From the NCBI RefSeq assembly GCF_003967535.1, contig NZ_BIFR01000001.1, forward strand, positions 4,277,001-4,341,000: DNA of 64,000 nt, read 5' to 3'. Shown here in pieces: positions 44,899-52,638 of the stretch. The notes below the pieces were generated by a model. The model was not told the origin of the DNA. It did not search any database and saw only the letters and a program-made list of their open reading frames with translations. Source of the stretch: Tengunoibacter tsumagoiensis. Its GTDB lineage: Bacteria; Chloroflexota; Ktedonobacteria; Ktedonobacterales; Ktedonobacteraceae. Position 1 is the first letter of the stretch. Each line of letters begins with the position of its first letter. The position numbers and the translations under genes were made by a program.

Positions 44899-46050
44899 AT
44901 GAAACGTACCTTGAGCAATCCTGCTGTAAAAATCATCTTAGGACTTTTATTGGGTGTTGGCTTATTATTACTTATCTCTCGCTTTGTGAACTTTGCAGAC
45001 AGCTTGAGCGTCATCCAGCAACATCTGTTGACTCCTCGAGGGATCCTCTTTGCACTGCTTGGAGGGTGCTCTTTTCTCACAGCATTTGCCATCCGAGGAG
45101 TCCGCTGGAGACTCTTTCTCAATGCAGTTGGTTCGATCAGAGTAATTACAGCCATTCGTATTGCGTTTATCAGCATCTTTCTCAACTTCCTGCTTGTTAC
45201 AGGCAGCGGAGAGATTGCACGAGCGCTTATCCTGAAACGGACCGCTAATATTCCTATAAGTCGATCATTACCAACCATTGCAATGGATCGCTCATTAGAT
45301 CTCCTACCAGCCCTTGGAATCATCGCAATTGTACCATTCCTTGGCTTGCAGCTCGACTTCAAGATCTGGATTGTGCTTGCACTGGTGGTCGGTCTGTTGT
45401 GCGGACTGATCTGTTTTATTGGCCTCACCGTCTGGAAACGTACAGTGGCGATCATGGTCCTGCATAAGATCAGCAGTCTGTTTCCGAAAAAACTGGGCAA
45501 AAAAATTGAAGATTTCGCGACCAATCTGGTTGACTCATTAATCGTTGCCGCCAGCCATCCCAAAGCCTTCCTTCCAGCAATCGTTCTCACCTGCCTGGCA
45601 CTCCTCTGCGATGGACTCTTTGCAATGTTTATCTTCTGGGCCATTGGGCTCCCCATCTCTTTCCGCATGGCGATCTTCGGCTATACGGTCTTTAACATGT
45701 ATACCATTCTTCCCACCCCACCAGGACAATTAGGGAGCAATGAAGCCGTTGGTCTGCTGATCTTTACAGGCCTGCTCCATTTACCAGCGGCCAAAGTCAC
45801 CGCAATGTTTGTCGTCTCCCATCCCTGGGCCGCCCTTCTCATGTCCACTGCGGGCCTGATCAGCATGAAAACATTGGGCCTCACCTTAACAATGACGCTA
45901 AAGATGGAGCCACAAGAAAGCCCGGTCGAGGAACCGCTTGCTCTGCCGCTCGATATTCCCCTCAAAGCCAATTATATTGAAATTATTGATGATGATCCAG
46001 ATATTACAGAAAAGCTTACTGCCGTTCGCTTGAGGAGTACGCCAGTTTAA
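44899..46050 (+). CDS. UPF0104 (lysylphosphatidylglycerol-synthase TM-like) membrane protein
   Basis: 383 residues, strong GAGGAGG site. Eight or so membrane helices with the family motifs RGVRWRLFLN, TGSGEIARALILKR, TIAMDRSLDLLP and LPTPPGQLGSNEAVGL are visible. Members of this flippase-like family translocate or handle lipid-linked molecules, some (AglD-type) in polysaccharide synthesis. It is the last gene of the 37-46 kb cluster and ends at the 13-bp hairpin at 46099. Its position with SDR, GT2 and radical SAM genes suggests export of a glycosylated lipid. A second family member is at 51592. Confidence 0.82.
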   Translation: MKRTLSNPAVKIILGLLLGVGLLLLISRFVNFADSLSVIQQHLLTPRGILFALLGGCSFLTAFAIRGVRWRLFLNAVGSIRVITAIRIAFISIFLNFLLVTGSGEIARALILKRTANIPISRSLPTIAMDRSLDLLPALGIIAIVPFLGLQLDFKIWIVLALVVGLLCGLICFIGLTVWKRTVAIMVLHKISSLFPKKLGKKIEDFATNLVDSLIVAASHPKAFLPAIVLTCLALLCDGLFAMFIFWAIGLPISFRMAIFGYTVFNMYTILPTPPGQLGSNEAVGLLIFTGLLHLPAAKVTAMFVVSHPWAALLMSTAGLISMKTLGLTLTMTLKMEPQESPVEEPLALPLDIPLKANYIEIIDDDPDITEKLTAVRLRSTPV

Positions 46051-46724
46051 AAAGACTTTTATCCCTTATAAATCAATTTCTCTATCTATAACTTAATCAA
46101 AGTAAACTGATGGTTGCTGACTATCAGTTTACTTTATGTGGCATTCAATCGATCCTAACGTCCTCCATATATCCTAATAATATAGATAATTTGAAAATGA
46201 TCTGGTATAATAATCCTTGAGGTTTGAGGAAAGCCTCACTCTCCCATCCCAACACATTGCAAACTCATATAAAATATGGACAATGTAAAGTCCATCCACC
46301 AAAGATGTGCAATTCCAACGTAGATATGTAGAGAAGAAGCGTGTTTCTTCTCTATGCTTACAGGCAAGGGTATCATCACAATTTTAATGGATGAGGCTAT
46401 CGTAGCGTTTTTTAGTCATACTATGGCATCACAATAGTTTTGATTAAAGGGAAAACACAGTCTCTCAACAGTTCGTACAGGCGCATACTCAAGCAAGGTG
46501 ATCTATTCTCTCCTTTTTGCAGACCATGCGCGTCATTGTACCCGGAACCTCATCGGCATACCCAATAAAAATAGGATAAGGCTGGCAACGAAATGCACCG
46601 CGTTGGATACCACATTTCGTTCCCTGGGCTTCCCTTACCTTTGACAGTGTTTCGTCGAAAAATCATTGAAACAAGTTGTAGGTAGTAATACTGGAGCACC
46701 AGAGTTAAGGTAGACAATGAATAT
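46051..46724. other. Structured intergenic region
   Basis: No gene in 674 bases. It contains the 13-bp hairpin at 46099-46135 and the 10-bp hairpin TAGAGAAGAA/TTCTTCTCTA at 46329-46354. The rest is AT-rich. The response-regulator promoter should lie near 46600-46700 but is not recognisable. The minus-strand frame at 46550-46762 has no support. Confidence 0.45.
46099..46135 (+). terminator. Hairpin ending the glycolipid cluster
   Basis: AAAGTAAACTGAT (46099-46111) pairs perfectly with 46123-46135; loop 11 nt. It lies 49 nt after the UPF0104 stop. The 3' arm ends in TTT. Confidence 0.65.
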
Positions 46725-47390
46725 ATGGAAACACAAAAAATAATTAATGCTACGATTCGCATATTAGTAGTTGCCGATCATGTCATTTTGCGCCAGGGTA
46801 TCCAGGCTATGCTTACTGCGGAAAATGACTTCGATATCGTAGGCGAGGCTGGAAGTGGGAAAGCTGCGATTCGCCTGGCCAGCGAACTAGAACCTGATAT
46901 TGTCTTGATCGATACTTCTCTGGAGGCCACAAACGGGCTAGATATCGCCCACCAACTCCTACGAAGCGCCCCTAATACCCGTATTGTTCTCTTTGCTGGC
47001 TCCAACGATGAAAAGTTGCTTTTTGAGGCTCTTCGCATCGGTGTTCATGGATATTTACATAAAACTCTCTCAATTAATGAACTTCGTGAAGCACTTCGAG
47101 CAGTTCAAAGAGGCGAACGCGTGCTCGGACAATCTCAGGCTGTTACTCAGGTCCTGGTCGAATTTCATCGCCTGGTGACGGAACAGACTCGCCTTAGCCG
47201 AGGCCTCAGTACGACTGAGATTGAGCTGGTCCAACTGGCATCTAAAGGGTATACCAATAAAGAGATTGGCAAACAACACTTCTGGAGCGAGGTGCAAGTA
47301 AAACGCAAAATGCAAGAGATCTATCGTAAGCTCCAGGTTACCGATCGCGCTCAGGCAGTCGCAGAAGCTATGCGCCAGGGCCTGATATAA
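46725..47390 (+). CDS. NarL/FixJ-type response regulator with altered acidic pocket
   Basis: 221 residues. The receiver (about 10-130) has phosphoacceptor Asp63 in IVLIDTSLE and conserved Lys in GYLHKTLS. The usual Asp-Asp pair at the start is Ala17-Asp18 (VVADHVILRQG), so Mg2+ binding or phosphorylation may be weakened. The C-terminal LuxR-type HTH is GLSTTEIELVQLASKGYTNKEIG followed by VKRKMQEIYRKL. It is an orphan: no histidine kinase is adjacent. The start is supported only by a distant AAGG. A zinc-ribbon gene follows after 65 nt. Confidence 0.85.
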   Translation: METQKIINATIRILVVADHVILRQGIQAMLTAENDFDIVGEAGSGKAAIRLASELEPDIVLIDTSLEATNGLDIAHQLLRSAPNTRIVLFAGSNDEKLLFEALRIGVHGYLHKTLSINELREALRAVQRGERVLGQSQAVTQVLVEFHRLVTEQTRLSRGLSTTEIELVQLASKGYTNKEIGKQHFWSEVQVKRKMQEIYRKLQVTDRAQAVAEAMRQGLI

Positions 47391-47455
47391 CTAAGATTTC
47401 TTCTATTATTATTGCTCACTTCTTTATTTTTTATGGAAATTGAAAGGAATTTGTC

Positions 47456-47725
47456 ATGACTGAATGTCCACAATGCGGAACAAATAATGAGGATGATGTA
47501 AAAAATTGTAGCAAGTGCCGCATCAATATGTACTGGGCCTTCCAACATTTTGATGAGCTTGCAGCCATCCGCAAAGCCAATGAATTAACGATTGCACCCG
47601 CCAGCCCCACGTTCCTGGTTGAGACAAGCCAGAAGGTCGATAAGGGTCCAACCGCTGGCTGGCTCCACAATACGATCAAGAAGTTTGGCTTCAAGGATGC
47701 CGGCAAGAAGGTCTCCACTATCTAA
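47456..47725 (+). CDS. Small zinc-ribbon protein
   Basis: 89 residues, ATG with AAAGGAA at 8 nt. The N-terminus has two CxxC knuckles (CPQCGTNNEDDVKNCSKC), which bind one zinc. The remainder (WAFQHFDELAAIRKANEL and a polar tail) is unrecognised. It ends before a strong plus-strand terminator at 47757. Probably cotranscribed with the response regulator, or monocistronic. The function is unknown. Confidence 0.75.
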   Translation: MTECPQCGTNNEDDVKNCSKCRINMYWAFQHFDELAAIRKANELTIAPASPTFLVETSQKVDKGPTAGWLHNTIKKFGFKDAGKKVSTI

Positions 47726-47756
47726 TCTTCATTGCTCCGATCTCCTGCTTATACTT

Positions 47757-47790
47757 GACGGATATGCGATTCGCATGTCCGTCCTTTTTT
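47757..47790 (+). terminator. Rho-independent terminator of the zinc-ribbon gene
   Basis: GACGGA and TCCGTC enclose ATGCG/CGCAT with a T-G wobble between, then a run of seven T. It is 31 nt after the stop. Confidence 0.88.
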
Positions 47791-47807
47791 TGTTTCTTAT
47801 CTGGTTG

Positions 47808-47845
47808 ACAAAAAAACAAAAACGCCAACACTTGTATGTGTTGGC
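47808..47845 (-). terminator. Terminator of the first tRNA-Asp gene
   Basis: GCCAACAC/GTGTTGGC (47824-47845) with a TTGTAT loop. On the minus strand it is followed by a T-rich run (GTTTTTGTTTTTTT). It lies 33 nt downstream of the tRNA 3' end. Confidence 0.85.
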
Positions 47846-47877
47846 TTGTCCAGTGTGTCTCACTGGGAGAGTTTCGG

Positions 47878-47950
47878 CGGAACCGACGGGACTTGAACCC
47901 GCGATCTTCTGCGTGACAGGCAGACATGTTGACCACTACACCACGGCTCC
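47878..47950 (-). tRNA. tRNA-Asp (GTC), copy 1
   Basis: 73-nt cloverleaf without encoded CCA. The acceptor stem GGAGCCG/CGGTTCC includes one G-U pair. The anticodon stem TCTGC/GCAGA encloses loop CTGTCAC, anticodon GTC. The T-arm has GTTCAAGTC. A consensus promoter lies at 48001-48029 and a terminator follows. Copy 2 is at 48531. Confidence 0.95.
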
Positions 47951-48000
47951 TCTTGTGCGCTTGCTGCTCGGTTTGTTCCACCTCGCCGCTCACAGACACT

Positions 48001-48029
48001 ATATTACCAGACAATGCTCAACCTGTCAA
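48001..48029 (-). promoter_or_regulatory. Consensus promoter of tRNA-Asp copy 1
   Basis: On the minus strand: perfect -35 TTGACA (48024-48029), 17-base spacer, -10 TAATAT (48001-48006). It is repeated exactly for copy 2. Confidence 0.88.
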
Positions 48030-48097
48030 CACCTTTCTCCACTCATTCCGTATTAGGAGAGAACGGAAATTGGGAGAGAACCGAAAGAAAACAATCT

Positions 48098-48376
48098 CTA
48101 GCAGACCGGTTCAAGAGCTCTTTGACGCAATAAGAGCAGTACCAATACCCACAAAAACTGCACCACATCAGGACCGCAATAAGACCGCTGCTGGATATGC
48201 ATGGCCATGTGGCCTTCTGCTGTCAAAGCTCCGAAGACCGCCAAATGATCATACGTCAGCGGGATGGATAAGATCGGAGTCTGACGCGCTGGCACATAGT
48301 ACATACAAACAGAGTTAGCAAGGCAAACGACGTTTCATCAGCCCAGCCAATCACCCATTGCTCTTCCTGGGCTTTT
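48098..48376 (-). mobile_element. IS630-family transposase relic
   Basis: The minus strand encodes pieces of an IS630-type DDE transposase in two frames. Frame one reads KAQEEQWVIGWADETSFALL (48376 downward), equivalent to the first catalytic Asp region. Frame two reads ARQTPILSIPLTYDHLAVFG and SYCGPDVVQFL up to the stop at 48098. Neither end nor the rest of the transposase is present, and no terminal repeats were found. The element is dead. It lies between the two tRNA-Asp copies. Confidence 0.65.
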
Positions 48377-48465
48377 TAACGCGTCCCGCATTTCCTCAAG
48401 TTTTGACGGAACCAATCATATTCGGATCCGTGTTCTTCCAAGTAACAACCCAGTTAAGTTGGACC

Positions 48466-48498
48466 AAAAACAAAAATACCGACACTTGTAAGTGTCGG
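48466..48498 (-). terminator. Terminator of the second tRNA-Asp gene
   Basis: CCGACACTT/AAGTGTCGG stem (48479-48498), followed on the minus strand by T-rich TATTTTTGTTTTTGG. It is a diverged copy of the terminator at 47808-47845. Confidence 0.85.
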
Positions 48499-48530
48499 CT
48501 TGTCCAGTGTGTACCACTGGGGAGTTTCAA

Positions 48531-48603
48531 CGGAACCGACGGGACTTGAACCCGCGATCTTCTGCGTGACAGGCAGACATGTTGACCACTACACCACGGC
48601 TCC
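48531..48603 (-). tRNA. tRNA-Asp (GTC), copy 2
   Basis: Identical over all 73 nt to copy 1, including anticodon GTC and the lack of encoded CCA. Its promoter is at 48654-48682. The copies are 653 nt apart with near-identical 5' flanks, indicating a recent tandem duplication. Confidence 0.95.
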
Positions 48604-48901
48604 TCTTGTGCGCTTGCTGCTCGGTTTGTTCCACCTCGCCGCTCACAGACACTATATTACCAGACAATGCTCAACCTGTCAATACCTTTCTCTGCCAATC
48701 TCTCTCTACCAGAGAAAAATCATTCTTTCTCGATGCACAAATTTCATACATCCACATGAGTTATGATGCTATAATTGTACAAGGATTTCCATCCGTTCTT
48801 TATATATAGCAGATATATAGCAGATTGATTGTAGAGGACGCTACATAGTTCATAGGTTGACAGCAGAGGATAGTTAGATCGAGCATAAGGGAGGCAATGC
48901 C
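48604..48901. other. Gap between tRNA promoter and zinc-finger protein gene
   Basis: Apart from the tRNA-Asp promoter on the minus strand, no feature was recognised. The plus-strand promoter of the gene at 48902 should lie near 48780-48860 but has no good match. Confidence 0.4.
48654..48682 (-). promoter_or_regulatory. Consensus promoter of tRNA-Asp copy 2
   Basis: On the minus strand: -35 TTGACA (48677-48682), 17-base spacer, -10 TAATAT (48654-48659), identical to copy 1. Confidence 0.88.
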
Positions 48902-49921
48902 ATGACCACTAATCAGAATGGACAACCTGTCGCAGCTCTCGAGAATGACCCGTTACAGATCTCCTGTCCTATCTGTCAGGCAGTGTATACTCCTGCACCA
49001 GCCTATCTCCATCTCCTCCAGACCTCTTCTTTTGCTCTGGAATCGGCCTTTATGAGTATGTGCCACTTCTGCTTTCGCTGCCGCAGGCCTGCCTGTCCCA
49101 GCTGCTGGGATAACATTCATGGCCTCTGTGGCCTCTGTACGCTTGAAGCAGGGCTTGCCTTTCGCTCGTTTGATCCACCACTCCCTGGCTCACCACGCTA
49201 TCGCTCAATCTCGGCAGAGCTCAATCTCAAAACTGCTCCTCGTTTGCAATGTATTCAGCCCGGGCGGCTACAGGATGATATCGTTCCCTCTGAACGCGTA
49301 ACCACCATTCCTCTTCGCGCACTGGCTCGACAACGTGCCACCAGACGCAATCCCTCTCCAAACAGAACAGATATCGACCAAATTACAACACGTCCAGATC
49401 CTCATTTAGAACAGGCTGAACGCCCTACACGTCCAGATCCTCATCCAGAACAGGTCAGGCTTCCTACGCGCCCAGAACGCTCTCACATACCCACCAGGGG
49501 CAAAACCAGGCATACTACTCAATCTCTTCAACGACCTGAACAGCAGTTACACCATCCAGATAAGCCAGAACTTCCAACACACTCAGTACACGCCCCCCTT
49601 GCTCAGCAAGAGCCTCGTTCAGACAAGAGACAAAGAGAATATGAACTTGCCACACGACCGGGACGAGAAAGCTCAGCACGTCTTCCAGCCCATACAAGGA
49701 GTAAAGCCATGCAGGCCCATCAAGAGGCTGCCAGATTCTATACTCAGTTAGAACGCATTGCCAGCGCACTTCTGCTAGGATTCAGTGGACTCCTCATCAT
49801 TTTAATAACCTCCGCAGTCGCCTCTCCAGATGTGAACGCAGCCATTATTCAGCTCTTACATCTCGATATTCGTGGGGAGCTCGCCTACCTCTGGCACCTT
49901 CTCAGGCTCCTACATCTATAA
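48902..49921 (+). CDS. Cys-rich zinc-binding protein with repeats and C-terminal membrane helix
   Basis: 339 residues, GGGAGG site at 7 nt. The first 75 residues hold several Cys pairs (CPICQ, CHFCFRC, CPSC, CGLC), likely a zinc-ribbon or treble-clef unit. The middle is disordered, with repeats of RPDPHxEQ and PTRP. A single membrane helix lies near the end (LLLGFSGLLIILITSAV), followed by a short tail. No family is recognised. The layout suggests a cytoplasmic metal-binding head on a membrane tether. Confidence 0.65.
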   Translation: MTTNQNGQPVAALENDPLQISCPICQAVYTPAPAYLHLLQTSSFALESAFMSMCHFCFRCRRPACPSCWDNIHGLCGLCTLEAGLAFRSFDPPLPGSPRYRSISAELNLKTAPRLQCIQPGRLQDDIVPSERVTTIPLRALARQRATRRNPSPNRTDIDQITTRPDPHLEQAERPTRPDPHPEQVRLPTRPERSHIPTRGKTRHTTQSLQRPEQQLHHPDKPELPTHSVHAPLAQQEPRSDKRQREYELATRPGRESSARLPAHTRSKAMQAHQEAARFYTQLERIASALLLGFSGLLIILITSAVASPDVNAAIIQLLHLDIRGELAYLWHLLRLLHL

Positions 49922-50077
49922 CTTTCCCTTCAATAGGAATGATCACCATGTTGCCTTATGGCAATAGTCATAGATAGGATGTCATTCCAGTCAAAGTACG
50001 GTACAATACAGATATTCCAACGCTACCGCTTGTTTTTATGTTGAAAAAGAAGCATTGTCAACAAAAGGAGTGTAAAG

Positions 50078-50121
50078 CGTTACCCATCAGCGCCCGATCA
50101 TGCAAGGCTGATGGCATAACG
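50078..50121 (+). repeat. Hairpin in the 5' region of the NYN gene
   Basis: CGTTA-C-CCATCAGC (50078 onward) pairs with GCTGATGG-CA-TAACG (ending 50121), giving a 13-bp interrupted stem about 30 nt before the start codon. It may be an mRNA structure controlling translation; no riboswitch family is recognised. Confidence 0.45.
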
Positions 50122-50152
50122 TTGGAGAGAAGGAAAAAAATGAGAGGTTTCC

Positions 50153-50695
50153 ATGGCTCATCAGATCTTAATTGATGGCTATAATGTCATCAAAAACAAT
50201 GCAATGTATCAGGCAGTTGAGAGCAAAAATATTGCCAATGCACGCACAATTCTGCTCACACAACTTAAAAATCGGTATCGTCATACCCCTTACCATATTA
50301 TCGTCGTGTTTGATGGCAATGATAAAAAGGAACAGATCAGCCATGATGACCATATTCGCATCATTTTTTCACGGTATGGTGAGACCGCCGACAGCGTTAT
50401 CGCCCGCATCGCTCGAGAGGCTCGACAGGCGGGACATACCACTACCCTCTATAGTGACGATGGAGAAGTCAAAGAGAGCGTAAAAGATCAAGGAGGAAAT
50501 GCTAAAACCACCCACCAGCTCACCACCCACTTGAATGCTGCCCCCAGCGATGTTGCCACCCGCTCCCACCACCGCCAGGCCATGCGCCGTATCTATGGAA
50601 TTGATCCTGCCTACAAAGATGAAGAGGCCATCGAGGCCTCTTATCAACCACAAAAAGGCAAAAGAAAACACAGAGCGGCGAAACGTCATAGATAG
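50153..50695 (+). CDS. NYN-domain (YacP-like) RNA nuclease
   Basis: 180 residues, ATG with GAGAGG at 5 nt. The N-terminal PIN-like fold begins ILIDGYNVIKN (Asp8), followed by IIVVFDGNDKKE and SVIARIAREA with TLYSDDGEVKESV, the acidic residues expected of NYN/YacP ribonucleases. A basic tail KGKRKHRAAKRHR may bind RNA. Family members act in rRNA or tRNA processing and turnover. No partner is adjacent on this strand. Confidence 0.85.
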   Translation: MAHQILIDGYNVIKNNAMYQAVESKNIANARTILLTQLKNRYRHTPYHIIVVFDGNDKKEQISHDDHIRIIFSRYGETADSVIARIAREARQAGHTTTLYSDDGEVKESVKDQGGNAKTTHQLTTHLNAAPSDVATRSHHRQAMRRIYGIDPAYKDEEAIEASYQPQKGKRKHRAAKRHR

Positions 50696-50737
50696 AAATA
50701 TAATTATATAAAAGACGTTCCGCCGAACCATCTCTCC

Positions 50738-51511
50738 TTACTTGCTTGAGGAGGTAACCTCTTCAGGCTGTGTAACCGTCACCGCTACTGGCTTTCGCGT
50801 ATAGGTCTGCTTATTAAAGCGCGCTTTCGCAACATACGTAAAGCCCTCAATAAAAATTTTGCGCGACATTTTAGATTTTCCTACGCGACGATCCATGAAA
50901 ACAATCGGGGTCTCAACAATTTTATACCCCAACTTGACCACGCGATTGGTCATCTCTACCTGAAAGGCATACCCCTGAGCCTGCACGGTATCCAGATCCA
51001 GGTTCTCCAATACCTCACGGCGATAGCAACGATAACCAGCTGTACAATCGTGAATTGGCAGGCCCAACATTGCTCGGGTATAGATATTGCCACCACCGCT
51101 AATAATGCGGCGCGACAACGACCAATTAGGGGTATCACCACCAGGAATATAGCGAGAACCAATCACCAGATCAGCGTGCTGAATCTCGCGCAAGAAATCA
51201 GGCAGATATTTAGGATCATGTGAGAAATCGGCATCCATTTCAAAGGCCGCATCATAACCATGGCTGATAGCATACTTAAATCCTGCTATATAGGCGGTGC
51301 CCAGTCCCAGTTTACCAGTACGATGCATCACACTCACGCGAGGGTTCTGCTCATGAAGCTGATCTGCCAACTGGCCAGTGCCATCAGGAGAATTATCATC
51401 AACAATTAAAACATCAGTATCAGTATCTTGTACATACGAGAAGATTCCATCTAATAGCAAAGGTAAGTTCTCGTATTCATTATAGGTAGGTATAATAATG
51501 AGTGCTTTCAT
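50738..51511 (-). CDS. Polyprenyl-phosphate mannosyl/glycosyltransferase (Dpm-like GT2)
   Basis: 257 residues from ATG 51511 (AGGAG at 8 nt); the frame is open further upstream but unsupported. Motifs: IIIPTYNEYENL, DVLIVDDNSPDGTG, FEMDADFSHDP (DxD) and SRYIPGG, then a C-terminal AGYRCYRREVL. This matches dolichyl/polyprenyl-phosphate mannose synthases without a membrane domain. It makes a lipid-linked sugar for GT-C enzymes such as the one at 27233. It is the third gene of the operon UbiA, UPF0104, Dpm. Confidence 0.9.
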   Translation of the reverse strand: MKALIIIPTYNEYENLPLLLDGIFSYVQDTDTDVLIVDDNSPDGTGQLADQLHEQNPRVSVMHRTGKLGLGTAYIAGFKYAISHGYDAAFEMDADFSHDPKYLPDFLREIQHADLVIGSRYIPGGDTPNWSLSRRIISGGGNIYTRAMLGLPIHDCTAGYRCYRREVLENLDLDTVQAQGYAFQVEMTNRVVKLGYKIVETPIVFMDRRVGKSKMSRKIFIEGFTYVAKARFNKQTYTRKPVAVTVTQPEEVTSSSK

Positions 51512-51591
51512 ACAACTTTCTCCTGTACTCGCTAAGACAAATATGGGCGCTGTGTACAAACCCACAACCATTATGCAGTGATCCACTGCGC

Positions 51592-52623
51592 TCAATGTTT
51601 CTGCAAAAACGCTATGGTCTCTTTCTTGTTTCTCACCCCTCGCTCCCAACCATCTTCTCGTTGTTCTGGAGGATCTTGCCTGGGTAATGAGCGTGCTTTA
51701 AGCAGGGCCACAAGGCCAACCAGCAGCCCAAACCAGAAAGTACAGAGGCGCATCAACAATGCAGCAGCCCCTCCCAATGTATTGGACGACGAGATCAGAA
51801 CTCGTGTCAATCCAACAATACTTCCGTCAGAAGTCCCCAGGCCACCTGGCAGCCCGGAGATCGCACCTACAACCGCAGCAATAGCCGTAATAAACACTGA
51901 GCGCAGCAAAAGATCGCTACCACCAGCAATCCCTAGCCCAACACAAATGTAATAAAAGGCAACCGCCTCTGCAAACCAGGCAAACAGGCCGAAACCAATC
52001 GCGATCAACAATGGTCGCCATTGAAACAACACCGCAACATTCTCATGAAAAACCTGTAACAAATGTGTCCATCTCTTCAAAAAAGCATTCCTATCAGCTT
52101 TCTTTAGCAGGAAAAGACCCACTCGTTTATTCTGGAGCAAGGCTACTCCTACAACCTCACAGAGAGCAAACACTATAAGCCAACCCCAACCAGAGCGATA
52201 AAAGCCTAACCCGACAGTTGCTAGTAGCATCATTGCCATACCATCAGTAAGACGTTCCGCAACCAGAATTGGTGTCGTCTGGCTGATTGGAACCCCAGAT
52301 ACGTGCCTGACCTGATAGCATTTTAATAGCTCGCCAACTTTTCCAGGTGTCACGGCCATCGACAGACTGGAGAGAAAAATGAGGACACTTTTCTCCCAGG
52401 GGATGGAGATCTCGAGAAGTCGTAAATAATACTGCCATTTCAGAAAACGCCCAAGCCAATTGCCAGATGCGCATCCCAAAATGAGTGGCAAAAACCACCA
52501 CTGAAAACGCGATAAGGCCACCACCATTCTTGGTAGATCCCCATACAACGTCAGTGCAATGGTTACCGCAAAAGCAAGTACCAGTGATAACACTATACCA
52601 GTACGAATCTTCGGAGTAAACAA
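51592..52623 (-). CDS. UPF0104 (lysylphosphatidylglycerol-synthase TM-like) membrane protein
   Basis: 343 residues, TTG start with GGAG at 7 nt. Family motifs: NWLGRFLKWQYYLRLL, MAVTPGKVGELLKCYQV, LVAERLTDGMAM and SGLPGGLGTSDGSIVGL. It has about eight membrane helices and belongs with flippase-like proteins. It lies 15 nt after UbiA and precedes Dpm, suggesting handling of a polyprenyl-phosphate sugar. It is only distantly related to the paralogue at 44899. Confidence 0.83.
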   Translation of the reverse strand: MFTPKIRTGIVLSLVLAFAVTIALTLYGDLPRMVVALSRFQWWFLPLILGCASGNWLGRFLKWQYYLRLLEISIPWEKSVLIFLSSLSMAVTPGKVGELLKCYQVRHVSGVPISQTTPILVAERLTDGMAMMLLATVGLGFYRSGWGWLIVFALCEVVGVALLQNKRVGLFLLKKADRNAFLKRWTHLLQVFHENVAVLFQWRPLLIAIGFGLFAWFAEAVAFYYICVGLGIAGGSDLLLRSVFITAIAAVVGAISGLPGGLGTSDGSIVGLTRVLISSSNTLGGAAALLMRLCTFWFGLLVGLVALLKARSLPRQDPPEQREDGWERGVRNKKETIAFLQKH

Positions 52624-52638
52624 ACATATACTCCAGTA

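Larger units (their letters stand above)
47825..48692 (-). repeat. Duplicated tRNA-Asp unit (two copies of about 210 bases)
   Basis: 47825-48039 and 48480-48692 are near-identical, covering terminator, tRNA, 5' leader and promoter. The terminator stems have diverged with compensating changes, whereas the tRNA and most of the promoter region are identical. The IS630 relic fills the space between them. Confidence 0.8.

Noticed and set aside
46550..46762. 70-codon minus-strand frame over the response-regulator start
   Set aside because: Hydrophobic but without ribosome site, and it overlaps a well-supported gene on the other strand.
48007..48530. CRISPR array or integrative element at the tRNA-Asp pair
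   Set aside because: Repeats consist of one duplicated tRNA unit plus an IS630 relic; there are no short regularly spaced repeats and no integrase gene.
50078..50121. Possible riboswitch before the NYN gene
   Set aside because: It is one interrupted stem without the core of any riboswitch family I know; kept only as a hairpin.
52244..52627. 127-codon minus-strand frame starting ATG at the UPF0104 start
   Set aside because: It is a +1 shadow of the UPF0104 gene; the TTG start 4 nt later has the family sequence.
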